Source of the DNA: Eutreptiella sp. 'Long Island Sound 2002' | Lineage: Eukaryota > Euglenozoa > Euglenophyceae > Eutreptiales > Eutreptiaceae | DNA length: 64,000 nt | Reading direction: 5' to 3' | Assembly (NCBI GenBank): GCA_964036045.1 | Contig: OZ038388.1 | Span: forward strand, 3,536,935-3,600,934 | In this document: one piece after another, positions 53,074-63,736 of the stretch | Position numbering within the stretch: position 1 is the stretch's first letter | Layout of the letters: the number at the start of each line of letters is the position of its first letter | Notes under the pieces: generated by a model | The model's input: only the letters and a program-made list of their open reading frames with translations | Told to the model about the DNA's origin: nothing | Databases searched by the model: none | Program-made: the position numbers and the translations under genes

Positions 53074-56000
53074 TCATGCACCCTCAGAAAGGGGCACAAT
53101 CAGGGGCCCAGGTGTTGGCTGGTAACGGGTGAATGTACAGGTGGGTGGGTGCCCGTCAGACTTGGATGGGGACGGAGGATGAGGGACCAGCTTGTGGGCA
53201 GGTTCCGCTGGGAGATCTTTCAGCTGCAGCAGCCCCTGCTGCAATACATCAGCAGTCGAGGGGTGCTGCGTGGCGGCATCCAGCAAGACGACGGTGCCTA
53301 GACTCCCGGGGGCCCCCGATTTCAAGCACAACATCACCTGCTGCTCCGGGGCGGCCTGGCGCAGGCCCTTGTAGTGGTCGATGCGGGCTTTGGGGCTGAG
53401 AGCCTGCACCTGCTGGTCTGTGAGGGCGGGGGGGGGCTGATGGGAAGGGTCATCCACACATCGGCCGGAGCACGCTTTCCGGTCCGCCAAGGGGACATCG
53501 AAATGGAAGTGCTCGACGCCGTCCTTGAGGACCGTAACGCAGTCGTCGGAGGCGATCAGCAGATGCTTCTCTTCAAAGAGCTGAACGGTGCTGTTGGGCG
53601 GCGTTCGGTACACCGACTGCACGGCCCCGTCCGCGAGGCCGCACAGCAGGACCCAGTCCGCTACGTTCAGGACGAGGCTCTGGGCGTCGGCGGAGAGCGC
53701 GACCTCCAACACCGGCGTTGGGTCACCGTTCCGGTCCACGGCGATGTCCATCACCACTTCGCCGGTCTCGTCGAACAGGTAGACGCTGGACTGGTGGGCC
53801 ATCGCAATGCACAGCCGCTGGGGCCCGGGGACCCCGACGGCGAACCGGACGGCGCTGTACTCCTGCGGGGACCTGAAGTCCAACTTGTCCTTCAGGTGCT
53901 TCCAGTGATTGAGGGCGACCAACTGCTTGGTCTTGAACGTCTCGAGCCCGTCCATGACGTCCACCGCCTTGCCCCCCTCCTCCCCCTCCTCCTCCCCCTC
54001 CTCCGCGTCCTCTTCCCCTTCTTCAGCCCCTTCTTCCTCCTCTCCGGCCGAGGCATCGCGGTTCTTGAGGTCTTTGAACGGGACCAGCGCGATGTGGAAC
54101 TGCATCGTCCCCTCTTTGAGGGCCGCGTACGCCTCCTCCGCCGCCTTCATCTCCTGCTCCCGCTGCTCGTTGGCCGCGCGCTCCGCTTCCTCCTTCTCCT
54201 GCTTCACCTTCAGGGCCTCCGCCCGCGCCTCCCGCGCCCTCTGCTCTGCCTCGGCTCGCGTTTTGGACAGCGCCGCGTCCCGCTCGCGCTCCTCGCGCTC
54301 CTCCGCGTCGATTTCGGACTGTTCCGAGTCGGAGTCGGAGTCGCTGTCCTCCTTCGCCTCCTCCTCCTCGTCCCCGGCGGGCTCCTCCGCTTCGGGCGCA
54401 GGAGGGGCCTCGTCGCCGCCGGCGGGCTCCTCCGCCTCCTCGTCCCCGCCTCCCTCCTCCTGCACCTCCTCTCCCTCCCCCTCCTCCTCCCCCTCCCCCT
54501 CCGCCTTCTTCGCCGCCACCAGCTCCCCGGGGCTCGGCGGCGGGACGTACTTCTGGCAGATGGGCAGCACCACTTGGGGCTCAGGGGTGGGCTGCACCCA
54601 TAGCCCCGCCGACTGATAGTCCGTCAGCAGGACCCACGTGCGCTTGTTCTTGTCCACGTTGACGGCACACACAATGTCCTGCACGATTTCCGTGGGCTCA
54701 GGGGTGACGGGCCTCTCCTCCGCAGGCGGTTGGTCTTGACCCGCCTCCTCAGCCTCACCCTCCGCAGGGGCAGCAGCAGCAGCAGCAGCCTCCTCTGCGG
54801 ACGCCTCTCCCTCGGCCTCCGGATCAAAGGGCACGGCCTCCTCCTCCCCCTCCTCGTCCTCAGCCTCCGCCTCCTCCTCCGGCTCCTCCGCTTCGCCCTC
54901 ACCCTCTCCGTCCCCTTCCTCGCCGTCCCCGGCCTTCGGCGGGGGCTTCTTCGGGGGCGGCGCGATGGTCCGCGTCCCCCGGAACAGCGCCGTCTGCCCG
55001 TCGTCCGCGAAGATCACATCCGTGAACCTCCGCTCTGGGTCGCCGTCCGCCTCCTTCACCAGCCGGGCCCCCGCCACATCGAAGACGTTCACCGACGCGT
55101 CCTCATGGGCACAAAACAGCAGGCGTCCGTCCTTCGACAGGTACATCCCGAGCAGAGGGGAGGGCCGCGCGCTCACGAGGGGCCGGGAGTTGACCTTCCG
55201 CTTCCATGCGGCGCCGAACTCCTGCTTCCGCGCCTCCCGCAGCTTCAGCTCCTTCTCCCGGGCCTTCTGCTCCTTCTCGGAGAGCTCCGGCTCCGGGGCC
55301 TCCTCCTCCTCCTCCTCCTCCTCCGCCGCCGGCGGCTCCTCGTCTCCGTCCGGGGCGCCCGCGGCCGCCGCGGCCGCCAGCTTCGCCTGCCGCTTGGCCT
55401 CCCTGGCGTCCGCCTTCGCCTTCTCCTTCGCCGCCCGCGCCGCCGCCTCCCGGTCCTCGAGGTACGTGCTCTGGAGCGAGAAGGTCTTCTTGTCCCAGTC
55501 GCGGGCGTCGTACGCGGTGCGCTTCACCGGGAGGATCGACAGCCGCACGGCCTCGTCGGCCAGGGACCGCCCCGCGTCCATCAGAACCACCGCGCCGCTG
55601 GCCATCCCCACCGGCACCTGCCCCTCCTGCACCGCGGGGCCCAGGCACGTGGCGAACGGCAGCCACAGCACGGCCTCCTCCACTTGGGGCTCGCCCGCCC
55701 GCGGGGGCTCCGGGGCGGTCTTGCCCTTCTTCTTCGGGGGCGGCGGCTCGTGGATCGGGATGTGGGTCAGGCAGACCACGCACGGGCGCGCGCCGGCGCC
55801 CGAGACGGACAGGGCCAGGGACAGGGCCCCGGTGGCGGGGTGGAAGAACAGGGAGCCGGGCGCGGGCTGCGGGGCCATCGGGCCGTCGGACGCCGCGATG
55901 TGGCACGCCCCGTCGGCGGGGCCGAACGCCCAGGCGTCGCGGGTGATGATCTTGTACCGGGTCTTGGTGGTGCACTCGGCCAGGCCGAACATGTGGATGT

Positions 56001-57204
56001 CGGTCTTCGCGAACTGCCGCGCCTCGTCCGGCACCAGCCGCTCGTCAGAGCCGTCCGCCACCTCGCCCACGTCCACCGCGAAGGCGTACTTGTGCTCGAA
56101 GGCCAGGCCCAGCCGATGGTCCGGCGCGAATGCCAGGCCCAGCAGCCGCAGGTCCTCCCACTGTCTCATGGGCGGAGGGTAGCTCTTGGTCTCATTGTCT
56201 GCGGACTCCAGCAACTTCCCCGTGCGGCTGATCCAGAAGTTCTGCAGGAGGCTCAGTTGCAGGTCCGCAGCTGCGGCGCCCGCGACGCCCCACATGGACA
56301 CCTCCGGGGCACGCGTGGCCACCGCCAACTTAGATCCATCGCAGGCCCAGGCCACAGCCACGGCGCTGGAGCTCAGGGACGACGCACTGGAGTCGGCGGT
56401 CGGGACCTCCGCAGTGGCAACGACACGCTTCGCCTCCACATCGATGAGGTGGACCATGACTTTGCACGCATCCGACAGGCAGACGGCCAAGACGGAGGGA
56501 TGGCTGGGGCTGAAGGCCAGCGCCCGGAGCGCTCTGTCCGGGATCATGGCGGACTGGCCATCGTCCGTCACCGGCAACAGGGCGTCCAACTGCAACATTT
56601 GGGGGCTCAAGGGGCGTTCCGCATTGCCAGTGGAGGTCCAGAGCACCAGCGTGTTCGGGGGGGTGCTGGGGCTGAGGTACTGGTGCACGAACCACCTGCT
56701 GTCCGCTGAGAAGCCGAAGAGGGGCGGGGCCTTGTGCGCCCCGACGGTGGGGGTGAACAGCTGGCACGACGGCTCGGTCCCGATGCGCAGCAGTTGCTGC
56801 CGCGAGGCGACCTCCCACAGGATGAGCACGCGGTCGGTGTGCAGGGTGCACAGCAGTTTCCCGTCGTGAGACAGCTGCGCGTGCGTCACGGCCTCATGGC
56901 TGCCTCTGAAGCGACTCATTCCCACAATATGGACGCCCTTCGACAGTAGCATGTCGTACGACGGGTTGTACCGCGTGGGCACCCGCAGGCAGCGGAGACA
57001 TGCGCAGGCAAGGAGGTCCATGGCGAGGGGCAGGCACTGCTTGTCTTCCTCGGCGGCCAGCTCTTTGGCAAGGTCGATGTAATACAGCGCATTCACTCGC
57101 GCGGTCACCTCAGCCGTGCGGTTGGCCAAGTCCGCGGCGGTCTCCGCCTTGTGTGCGACCTGCGCCCCAATGGCAGCCACGTCCTCGTAGGTGTGGGGGG
57201 GCAT
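53074..57204 (-). CDS. WD/beta-propeller-like protein with acidic and coiled-coil linkers
   Basis: A single intronless frame of 1376 codons, ATG at 57,202-57,204 and TGA at 53,074; an in-frame TGA lies a short way upstream of the ATG, which fixes the start. Residues ~1-95 are helical. Residues ~95-350 carry WD-like beta repeats (HAQLSHDGKLLCTLHTDRVL then ILWEV; GFSADSRWFVHQYL). A charged helix and Glu-rich linker lies at ~581-663, more beta sequence at ~680-748, acidic Gly/Glu/Pro/Ala stretches at ~750-840, a Ser-Asp repeat with a long Glu/Arg coiled coil at ~890-1025, and a second propeller-like part at ~1088-1235. This layout fits large axonemal WD proteins; a WDR93/FAP297-type ciliary protein is one possibility, not demonstrated. 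The codons are strongly GC-rich, so long shadow frames run on the other strand. Confidence 0.9.
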   Translation of the reverse strand: MPPHTYEDVAAIGAQVAHKAETAADLANRTAEVTARVNALYYIDLAKELAAEEDKQCLPLAMDLLACACLRCLRVPTRYNPSYDMLLSKGVHIVGMSRFRGSHEAVTHAQLSHDGKLLCTLHTDRVLILWEVASRQQLLRIGTEPSCQLFTPTVGAHKAPPLFGFSADSRWFVHQYLSPSTPPNTLVLWTSTGNAERPLSPQMLQLDALLPVTDDGQSAMIPDRALRALAFSPSHPSVLAVCLSDACKVMVHLIDVEAKRVVATAEVPTADSSASSLSSSAVAVAWACDGSKLAVATRAPEVSMWGVAGAAAADLQLSLLQNFWISRTGKLLESADNETKSYPPPMRQWEDLRLLGLAFAPDHRLGLAFEHKYAFAVDVGEVADGSDERLVPDEARQFAKTDIHMFGLAECTTKTRYKIITRDAWAFGPADGACHIAASDGPMAPQPAPGSLFFHPATGALSLALSVSGAGARPCVVCLTHIPIHEPPPPKKKGKTAPEPPRAGEPQVEEAVLWLPFATCLGPAVQEGQVPVGMASGAVVLMDAGRSLADEAVRLSILPVKRTAYDARDWDKKTFSLQSTYLEDREAAARAAKEKAKADAREAKRQAKLAAAAAAGAPDGDEEPPAAEEEEEEEEAPEPELSEKEQKAREKELKLREARKQEFGAAWKRKVNSRPLVSARPSPLLGMYLSKDGRLLFCAHEDASVNVFDVAGARLVKEADGDPERRFTDVIFADDGQTALFRGTRTIAPPPKKPPPKAGDGEEGDGEGEGEAEEPEEEAEAEDEEGEEEAVPFDPEAEGEASAEEAAAAAAAPAEGEAEEAGQDQPPAEERPVTPEPTEIVQDIVCAVNVDKNKRTWVLLTDYQSAGLWVQPTPEPQVVLPICQKYVPPPSPGELVAAKKAEGEGEEEGEGEEVQEEGGGDEEAEEPAGGDEAPPAPEAEEPAGDEEEEAKEDSDSDSDSEQSEIDAEEREERERDAALSKTRAEAEQRAREARAEALKVKQEKEEAERAANEQREQEMKAAEEAYAALKEGTMQFHIALVPFKDLKNRDASAGEEEEGAEEGEEDAEEGEEEGEEGGKAVDVMDGLETFKTKQLVALNHWKHLKDKLDFRSPQEYSAVRFAVGVPGPQRLCIAMAHQSSVYLFDETGEVVMDIAVDRNGDPTPVLEVALSADAQSLVLNVADWVLLCGLADGAVQSVYRTPPNSTVQLFEEKHLLIASDDCVTVLKDGVEHFHFDVPLADRKACSGRCVDDPSHQPPPALTDQQVQALSPKARIDHYKGLRQAAPEQQVMLCLKSGAPGSLGTVVLLDAATQHPSTADVLQQGLLQLKDLPAEPAHKLVPHPPSPSKSDGHPPTCTFTRYQPTPGPLIVPLSEGA

Positions 57205-58319
57205 GTTGGAGGTGGAGAATGGGCGTTGCCCGCCACTTCAGAAGGGTGAGCGGAATCACACAAGATTCGGTAACCCCAGTCACCGAATAAAAAATAGACA
57301 CTGACGAAGTGAGAGAGCGTCAATGGACTGCCTTGCCGCACAGAAGGGCAGGGGATTCTGGGGTCTGTTCTGGTTTCTTGTTTCATTTCGTGTCCCTTAC
57401 AAATAGCCTAGCAATTGTATGGTATCTGGAGGGTGTTTCGGGGCATACAGTGTCGGGGGGGGACATTTTATTATTTGTGCTTCTTTGTGTTCTCTGGGAA
57501 ATTTCACCTATGTGTTGTAGGACTATGCCACCGTCCACCTCATACACAGTAATGAGACTCTGCCATTGTTCATTCTTACTGGATGGACAGCTAGCAATGT
57601 CTGCAGTTGTCCATCCTTAAGCGATGAACCGCACAACGCAATGTTGAGTCCACCCACACTCGTCACTAACATTAGCATTTGTACCCTGCCCGCCCTTGTG
57701 CAATCAAGGCCAGGTTCCAAAAACAACAGTACCGCAGGGGCCTTGGAGCAGAAATAATGACACCCTTCCTTTTGCAACTGCAGAATCCCGTGCCTTGAAA
57801 CATGAACACCAGTTTGGAGCAACGGGATAAGCAACAACAAAAATGGACACACTGTTGCATCAATAGATATGCTGCCATAGGTCCCACATGAAGAATGAAC
57901 ACCCACCAACTTGACTGCATGCCTCCCATAGCAGCAAATAACACCACGGTTTCTTTCGCCAATCACAGCGTTTTCTGAATGCATGCAAGCAATTTAGTGT
58001 GCAGGGACATCCAAAAGAGGCACCTGTAGCATGAAAACCTGGAAGCCTCCTCCACCATGGAATCAATGAATAGAATGGAAATTGCATGCTGCTGACGTTT
58101 ATTGACAGCCCAGGAATCTTACATACAATAGCACAGCACCTTCAGTGCTCCTCCTGTTCCTGTTCAGGCTGTATTCCCTCCCTCACCCTGACACATGTAG
58201 CATACAGTATTCCACACGCATTGCCGAGCTGCCAACGTGCTTGTACTTCCCCAAGCATCACGCTCGAATGCATTGGACAGGTATACATACTGATTCCGGG
58301 TTGGCGGGCGGGCACCAGC
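57205..58319. other. Upstream region of the large gene; no other gene recognised
   Basis: No clear TATA or other promoter motif is visible. Minus frames at 57,523-57,984 are long but Cys/Leu-biased and lack a domain. Confidence 0.3.
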
Positions 58320-59215
58320 TATAATGGGTGGGCCGATGACGACCTCCAGGGCAGGATCAAGGAAGTGGTGGATGCCTGTGAAGTGTGTGCCCAGTCCAAG
58401 GCACGACGAGGCCCCCATCCTGACTCCTGTGAGACCTTCCCTGTGCCTTCCTACCCCTTTGCTTCAGTGGCAAAGGACTTTGTCTCACTGCCCGAAGTGA
58501 AACATCCTGAAACAGGGGTAAAGGTGGACTATGCCATTGTTGTCATGTGCCGCCTGATGGGGTATATCCTGGATATCCCCTGTAAGCAAGAGGGACTGAG
58601 GAGCCATAAGGCTGCCGCCCTATTTTTGCACTATTGCGGGATTTTTACAGGGATCCCCAGGGAAATACACTCCGACAACCCGTCCATCATCTCCTCTGAG
58701 TTCTTCGACGCCCTCTGCGGTCTGGCCGGCATAAGTCAGGCCAAATCTGTTGTATATAGGCCACAGAGTAATGGACGTGCGGAGAGAGCTGTCCAGTCCA
58801 TCATTAATGCCTTGCGGCTGTACCTAGTGTATCGTAAGTTGCACTGGGTTTATGCCGTGCCGTTTGCCCTTTTTGTGGGGTCTTAATGACCTCCCGGGGG
58901 CAGTCGCGCCCTACTCGCCGCACCGGCTGGTTTCCGGCCGGGACCCCATTGGGTTCGGCGATATACCCCCCCCCCCCCCCCCGACGGTGGATACCGGGGT
59001 GGAGGACGCTACTGAGTACTTCCGCAAAGCGCAGGGGGAACGACAGCTGGTCCAGACCAAGCTGACTGACCCATGCCAGGGAGTATTAGGCGTTCCTCAA
59101 AAAACACCCATCTCTGCAGTTTCGGGAGGGAGATAGGGTATGGGTGCGAACCCGGACTGATCCGCCGGGGGAGCATCCCAAGTTGGAGCGACTGTGGCAA
59201 GGCCCAGCTGTGGGA
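58320..59215 (+). pseudogene. Ty3/gypsy-like integrase relic
   Basis: Zinc-finger end CEVCAQSK, then an rve catalytic core with a full D,D-35-E triad: Asp in AKDFVSL (58,476), Asp in IHSDNPS, and Glu in NGRAERAVQS, 36 residues after the second Asp. The frame then shifts at about 58,880 (YSPHRLVSGRDP follows in another frame) and again before FREGDRVWVRTRTD and KLERLWQGPAV, a GPY/F-like C-terminal module, with a TAG just before it. The upstream His pair of the zinc finger, and RT, are missing. A 17-C run at 58,966-58,982 sits between the two frame changes and may cause one of them. It is a truncated, inactive copy. Confidence 0.85.
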
Positions 59216-59961
59216 GGTCACAGAATTAATCATTAAAATTCAACTGAAGAGCATGCAGAAGCTGTTCTCCTATGGCTGTGCAATCGGGCCTCAATCTGGC
59301 CTCAGTCTGAAATACATCCATCTTGAACTTGAAACAACAATGATCCAAGCGGTAAAGCACAGACATTGTTCCACAGGTATTGTTGAATGCTGTTCCAAGC
59401 AAATATGAGTTGACTACCCAAAAAGGCAATTGTATCCACTTCAATTTTCATTTGCTGAACACTATGATCACAATGCCATGGTGCAGTGCCGGGGGGGGGG
59501 GGGGGGATCATCATTCAAACTGCATCAGTTCGTTGGTCCATGAAGATACGTTATGTACAATCGGGATGAACCACTATGCATCCATCCGTCATAGCCTGGC
59601 ACATATCTACAGTCAAACATCGAATTGGGCTGGCTTGATTGATGTGTGGATATTCGGCGTAATGACTGCCTACATACAACATACTATCTGTCCTATTTGC
59701 ACTGTTACTGTGATCAAGCACTCCTTTGGCTCTCAGCAGCAGTGGTTGTCCTATCTTTTGTGTTGTGTGTTATGGCTGTGAGTGATCGTGGAGGCTGAAA
59801 GTGTCATATTTCAATATCTCGAAAGGCATCAAGTAGGCAATAAGCTGCAGTATTTTATATAGTCACAGTAAAAAGTCAAACCAAAATGCAGCTCACATAA
59901 TAATGTGGGAGCGTCATTTATGAGGAGTGAAGCCGTCTCAATTTGCGGGGAACAGAGACGC
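59216..59961. other. No gene recognised
   Basis: A run of 16 Gs at 59,491-59,506; a plus frame of 133 codons shows no domain. Confidence 0.35.
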
Positions 59962-60495
59962 CTATGCTGGCTGAGGAGTCAGAGGTTTTCCCTGCTGAGA
60001 CTGTGTCTGAGTCAGAGTCAAACCAAAGGGGGTTCCATCGTGACTCAGATCCAGATGGGGTATCAACATCAGCCTGCAAGGGTCCTTCATAGGGGGAATG
60101 AAGTAATTGTAGATCCAATGCTGTTGAAAGTTGTGTGGCTGGGCTCTCTCCAAAACGGAGAACCCTTGGTGTGCGCTTTGGATGCGCTTCACAAAGGGGC
60201 GGGGGGGGGCTGGGGTAACAGGTAGATGGTCGGGAGGAAAGGTATCAAAAGGCTGAGGTAGTGGGGAGGTATCATTGTCAGCTGCGGGCTCTGACTCAGA
60301 ATCGGAAAAACTTAAGGCGGCCAATCTGGAGTTCCCGAGGGATGGTGTAGTTCTTTGGGGTGGGATGGAGTGTCTGACTTTGCGAGCAGAGGCTACTTTA
60401 GAATTGGCAAGGAGGGGGCTGGGCAGCCGTCCTATCTCGGCCAGCGAGTCGGCTTTGGATTCCCACATGAGAAGGAACTTTGATCCACTTGACAT
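59962..60495 (-). CDS. Ser/Pro-rich ORF, 177 codons, hypothetical
   Basis: The ATG at 60,493-60,495 opens a frame with a mixed start (MSSGSKFLLMWESKADSLAE), a Ser/Asp/Glu patch (SFSDSESEPAADND), a Pro-rich middle and an aromatic stretch (HWIYNYFIPPM). Near the end a second frame (DSDSDTVSAGKTSDSSA) looks equally protein-like, so a frameshift or splice near 60,050 is possible. It is close to, but opposite, the integrase relic; a gag-like or disordered host protein are both possible. Confidence 0.35.
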   Translation of the reverse strand: MSSGSKFLLMWESKADSLAEIGRLPSPLLANSKVASARKVRHSIPPQRTTPSLGNSRLAALSFSDSESEPAADNDTSPLPQPFDTFPPDHLPVTPAPPRPFVKRIQSAHQGFSVLERAQPHNFQQHWIYNYFIPPMKDPCRLMLIPHLDLSHDGTPFGLTLTQTQSQQGKPLTPQPA

Positions 60496-61063
60496 CCGTT
60501 GGTCAGGTCTAAATTACCCATCCACAGCCCTTTGCCCATCGGCGCACCCATTCTGTCCGTCAGACTTGCCAGCAAAGGTATTTTGATGCGCGGTGGCCTC
60601 CTACTGTCTGCTGCATTTTTTTTGTGGCATTGAGCAACAGACAAGACTTGGTTTCCTTTTTGTAACGTAGGAACGTTGTGGCCGTGGGAGCCTACCTAGT
60701 GGCACGAAACCCTCAGGCATCCCCGCGCAGTGCCTGTAGCATATGCCTAAGTAACTTAGGGGAGTGAGAAACAGCACAATGGAACCCACTGTCTGAAGCA
60801 AACACCCGCAAATAGACTGGCAACAAGTCATCGGGCACGTAGCGCCTCCACATGGAATGCGCCACTGATACTCAGCGTGCTTTGCCCAGCCCTGCCCTGG
60901 CCATTTGTTCAGTTACCGGCGGGAATCGCCGGAATTTTGGACCTTTGGGCCATGAGGCAACGGAAACTGGGTTCGCATACGCCCCCGTGTCACAGGCGCA
61001 TGGTCATAACCACCTTTGGACCTTTGGGGGGGGGGGGGGGGACAAGGACGATCATATAACAGC

Positions 61064-61483
61064 TCATCTGTCGCAGCCAACCCTGAATCTATCACCGACT
61101 CGAATGCTCGCAACAAAACTCAAATCCCCGACTTTTTGCCCCGCATGCCCCGCAGCGCTGTGAACATGTCCACAATAGCACTGCGCACCATATCCGCTCG
61201 TCCTACTTTTATCCCCCGGAGTGTTGCCACTTTCTGCGCCAGGATCCAGGAGTTTCCGCTCCTTTTTACTGTTTTCGTCCTGTGGTTGCCTGCTCCGGCT
61301 GAGATCTTGTACGGTGTCACTTTTTATTGGGTGCCACAGGTTCTTGCGCCCAGGTCCTGCAGCACTCTGGTGCCCCCTCTCCGCCATTGTGATGTCCGCC
61401 CGCATCCATTGTGGCCACGGCTCTAGCGTGGTCCCCGCTAAAAATGAGAAGAAGATTTCCGACTTCTCATTGATCGCTGCCAC
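61064..61483 (-). pseudogene. Decayed coding block, unknown
   Basis: Two minus frames share the signal. One begins MAAINEKSEIFFSFLAGTTL; the other (from ~61,250) reads WILAQKVATLRGIKVGRADM, VRSAIVDMFTALRGMRG, a TGA, then LLRAFESVIDSGLAATDELL. A frameshift plus a stop would reconcile them. The helical, Arg-rich second part could be gag-like. 16 Gs follow at 61,026-61,041. Confidence 0.35.
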
Positions 61484-61494
61484 TCAGTAGAAGT

Positions 61495-63450
61495 GGGCCA
61501 AAGGCTAGGGCTAGGGTCACCGAGCTGGTGGAACCAGTCTTGGTTTTATAACCCTCTTTAGTGTCTAGGGTGGACCTTACAGGGTTGGCAAGCAGCAAGC
61601 AAGCAGCAAGCAAGCAGCAAGCAGCCGCGAAATGGGCTAAAATCACAGCTCCATCGTGGTGCTTCGGATTCGGCCAAAATTTTGGTGGATGCTACCTATG
61701 GGTGTGAGGGACAACCACACAAAGTATGAGGTAGAAACTCAACGGTGGTGGCCGTGAACGGGCGTCGCAAGTGCCGGACCTCCATTTAGAAATCTGCAAT
61801 TTAGGGCCAAAATCAGCCTTTTTTGCCCAAAACCGCCCTAGAACTTGCTGAAAACGGCCAAGTAAAGGGAAATACTAGCTACTCTACAAATGCAGCTAGA
61901 CCTCATCGTGCCAAAGGGCCCTCTAGGGCCCTCTAACTCCACAATATGTCCGCGAATTGCCCCCAAAAGGCCCCCAAAAGCCCCAAATTTTGTGCACATT
62001 GGCCGCAGACAGCCCCAAACGAAAAAAAGATCATATCTTGGTCTACGTGGTTCAAAACATGATTTCGATCGCACCTAATCCACCCACAACCACCCAATTT
62101 TGGTGGTTCCCATCCCTCAAAATTGCCCTAACCGACCCCCGTACCTAGGCCCAGTGTGGTGCGGCAAGCTGCAAGTGGTAGCCCAAAGAGGTGGGTGCCA
62201 AAATGGGTCAACAAGGTCCACCTAGTGCAAAAAAAAAAGTGCCTTTTGTCAAAAATGATCCCGGACCACATAGAATGCCAAAACAAGTGTTTTTGGCGTG
62301 TTTTGAGCTCGTGGTGGCCCGTTTTGGTCCTCCTAAAATCCTAAATGCCTAGAAAATGGGCAGTTTTGGGGCAAAAAATGGGTAAAAAGGGGGTCAAAAA
62401 TGGGTCAAAAAAGAGTTTTTGCACAAATGATCCGAGCCCATATGAGGTGCCTAAACAAGTGAAATGAGCCCTTTTTGAGCCCATTGCAAGCCATTTTGGC
62501 CCCTCCAAAGTCACAAAATGCCTTGAAAATGGGTTGTTTTGCGACCAAAAATGGGTCAAAAATGGGTCAAAAATGTGTTTTTCCAAAAACGACCATTTGG
62601 GGTGCCTAAACAAGTAAAATGAGCCCTTTTTGAGCCCATTGCAAGCCATTTTGGCCCTCCTAAAATCCCAAAATGCCTTGAAAATGGGTTGCTTTGCGAC
62701 CAAAAATGGGTCAAAAAAGAGTTTTTCCAAAAAAGATCCTAGCTCATTTGGGGTGCCTAAACAAGTGAAATGAGCCCTTTTTGAGCCCATTGCAAGCCAT
62801 TTTGGCCCCTCCAAAGTCACAAAATGCCTTGAAAATGGGTTGTTTTGCGACCAAAAATGGGTCAAAAATGGGTCAAAAATGTGTTTTTCCAAAAAGGATC
62901 CGAAACCATTTGGGGTACCTGAACAAGTGAAATGAGCCCTTTTTGAGCCCATTGCAAGCAATTTTGGCCACTGCAGACTCACAAAATGCCTTGAAAATGG
63001 GCTGTTTTGGGACAAAAATCAGTCAAAAATAGATCAAAAATGTGTTTTTCGAAAGATACTTTTGGATTATTTGGGTTGCACAAACAAGTGGAATGAGCCC
63101 ATTTTGAGCCCATGTTGAGCAATTTTGGCCCCTCTTAAGGCCGAAAGGGCCTTGAAAGTGGGCCAATTTGGGACCACAAATGGCTGAAAAACGGGTCAAA
63201 ACCATGGTTTTCCTAAAATGATCCTAGTCCAGTTGTGGTGCCCAAAGGGATGAATACACCTCATTTCGAGCCCCTTTTGGGCCGCTCTCATCCACTTTCC
63301 GGTGCGTACCTCATTTGTCGTTGAAGTCCCCTAGACCATGTTCCTTCTCCCACCACCTCGGTCCCAATATTCAATCCTAGCTAGGGTTAGGGTTAGGATC
63401 AGGGGTAGGGTTAGGTGTAGGGTTAGGAGCAGGCTGAGGGTTGGGGTGGG
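61495..63450 (+). mobile_element. Second copy of the telomere-like-bounded repeat
   Basis: Opens GGCTAGGGCTAGGGTCACCG then AGCTGGTGGAACCAGTCTTG, TTTTATAACCC, a GCAAGCA tract and GCGAAATGGG, as at 47,600. It ends CACCTCGGTCCCAATATTCA followed by GCTAGGGTTAGGGTTAGG, as at 49,940. It is a single-orientation copy, without the inverted left arm seen at 46.6 kb. Confidence 0.8.
62455..63100 (+). repeat. ~155-bp tandem repeat inside the second copy
   Basis: AAGTGAAATGAGCCCTTTTT recurs at about 62,456, 62,611 (one base different), 62,762 and 62,925, each followed by GCAAGCCATTTTGG and AAAATGGGTCAAAAATGGGT. Confidence 0.85.
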
Positions 63451-63736
63451 CGTTAGAGTCATGGTTGGGTTCAAGTATAGTGTTGGGGTGCTCCACCGCC
63501 TGGGCGGGGAGGGGTGCTATGTGGGCAAAGGGAATGAAAAAAAAAATCGGGTGCCTTCACTGCTACCATATGTATGGCCGGTAGCTCTTGACCCTTGGTA
63601 ATTAAGTGGGCCCGGAGGGCAGGGGGGGGTGGGGGTGTCCCGAACTGAGGAGACGGCCTACCCTTGCCCCGAATCTTCTCCGGGAGTGCCACCGCAGTGA
63701 CTTACATGTTGACCCAGATTTCCCGACTAAATCAGG

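Noticed and set aside
53374-56709. Plus-strand frames of 409, 659 and 405 codons
   Set aside because: They lie opposite the 1376-codon gene and have Arg/Leu/Gly/Pro-biased composition typical of antisense shadows of a GC-rich gene.
59073-59408. 111-codon plus ORF downstream of the integrase
   Set aside because: The integrase GPY/F signal is in a different frame through the same bases; this frame is a shadow.
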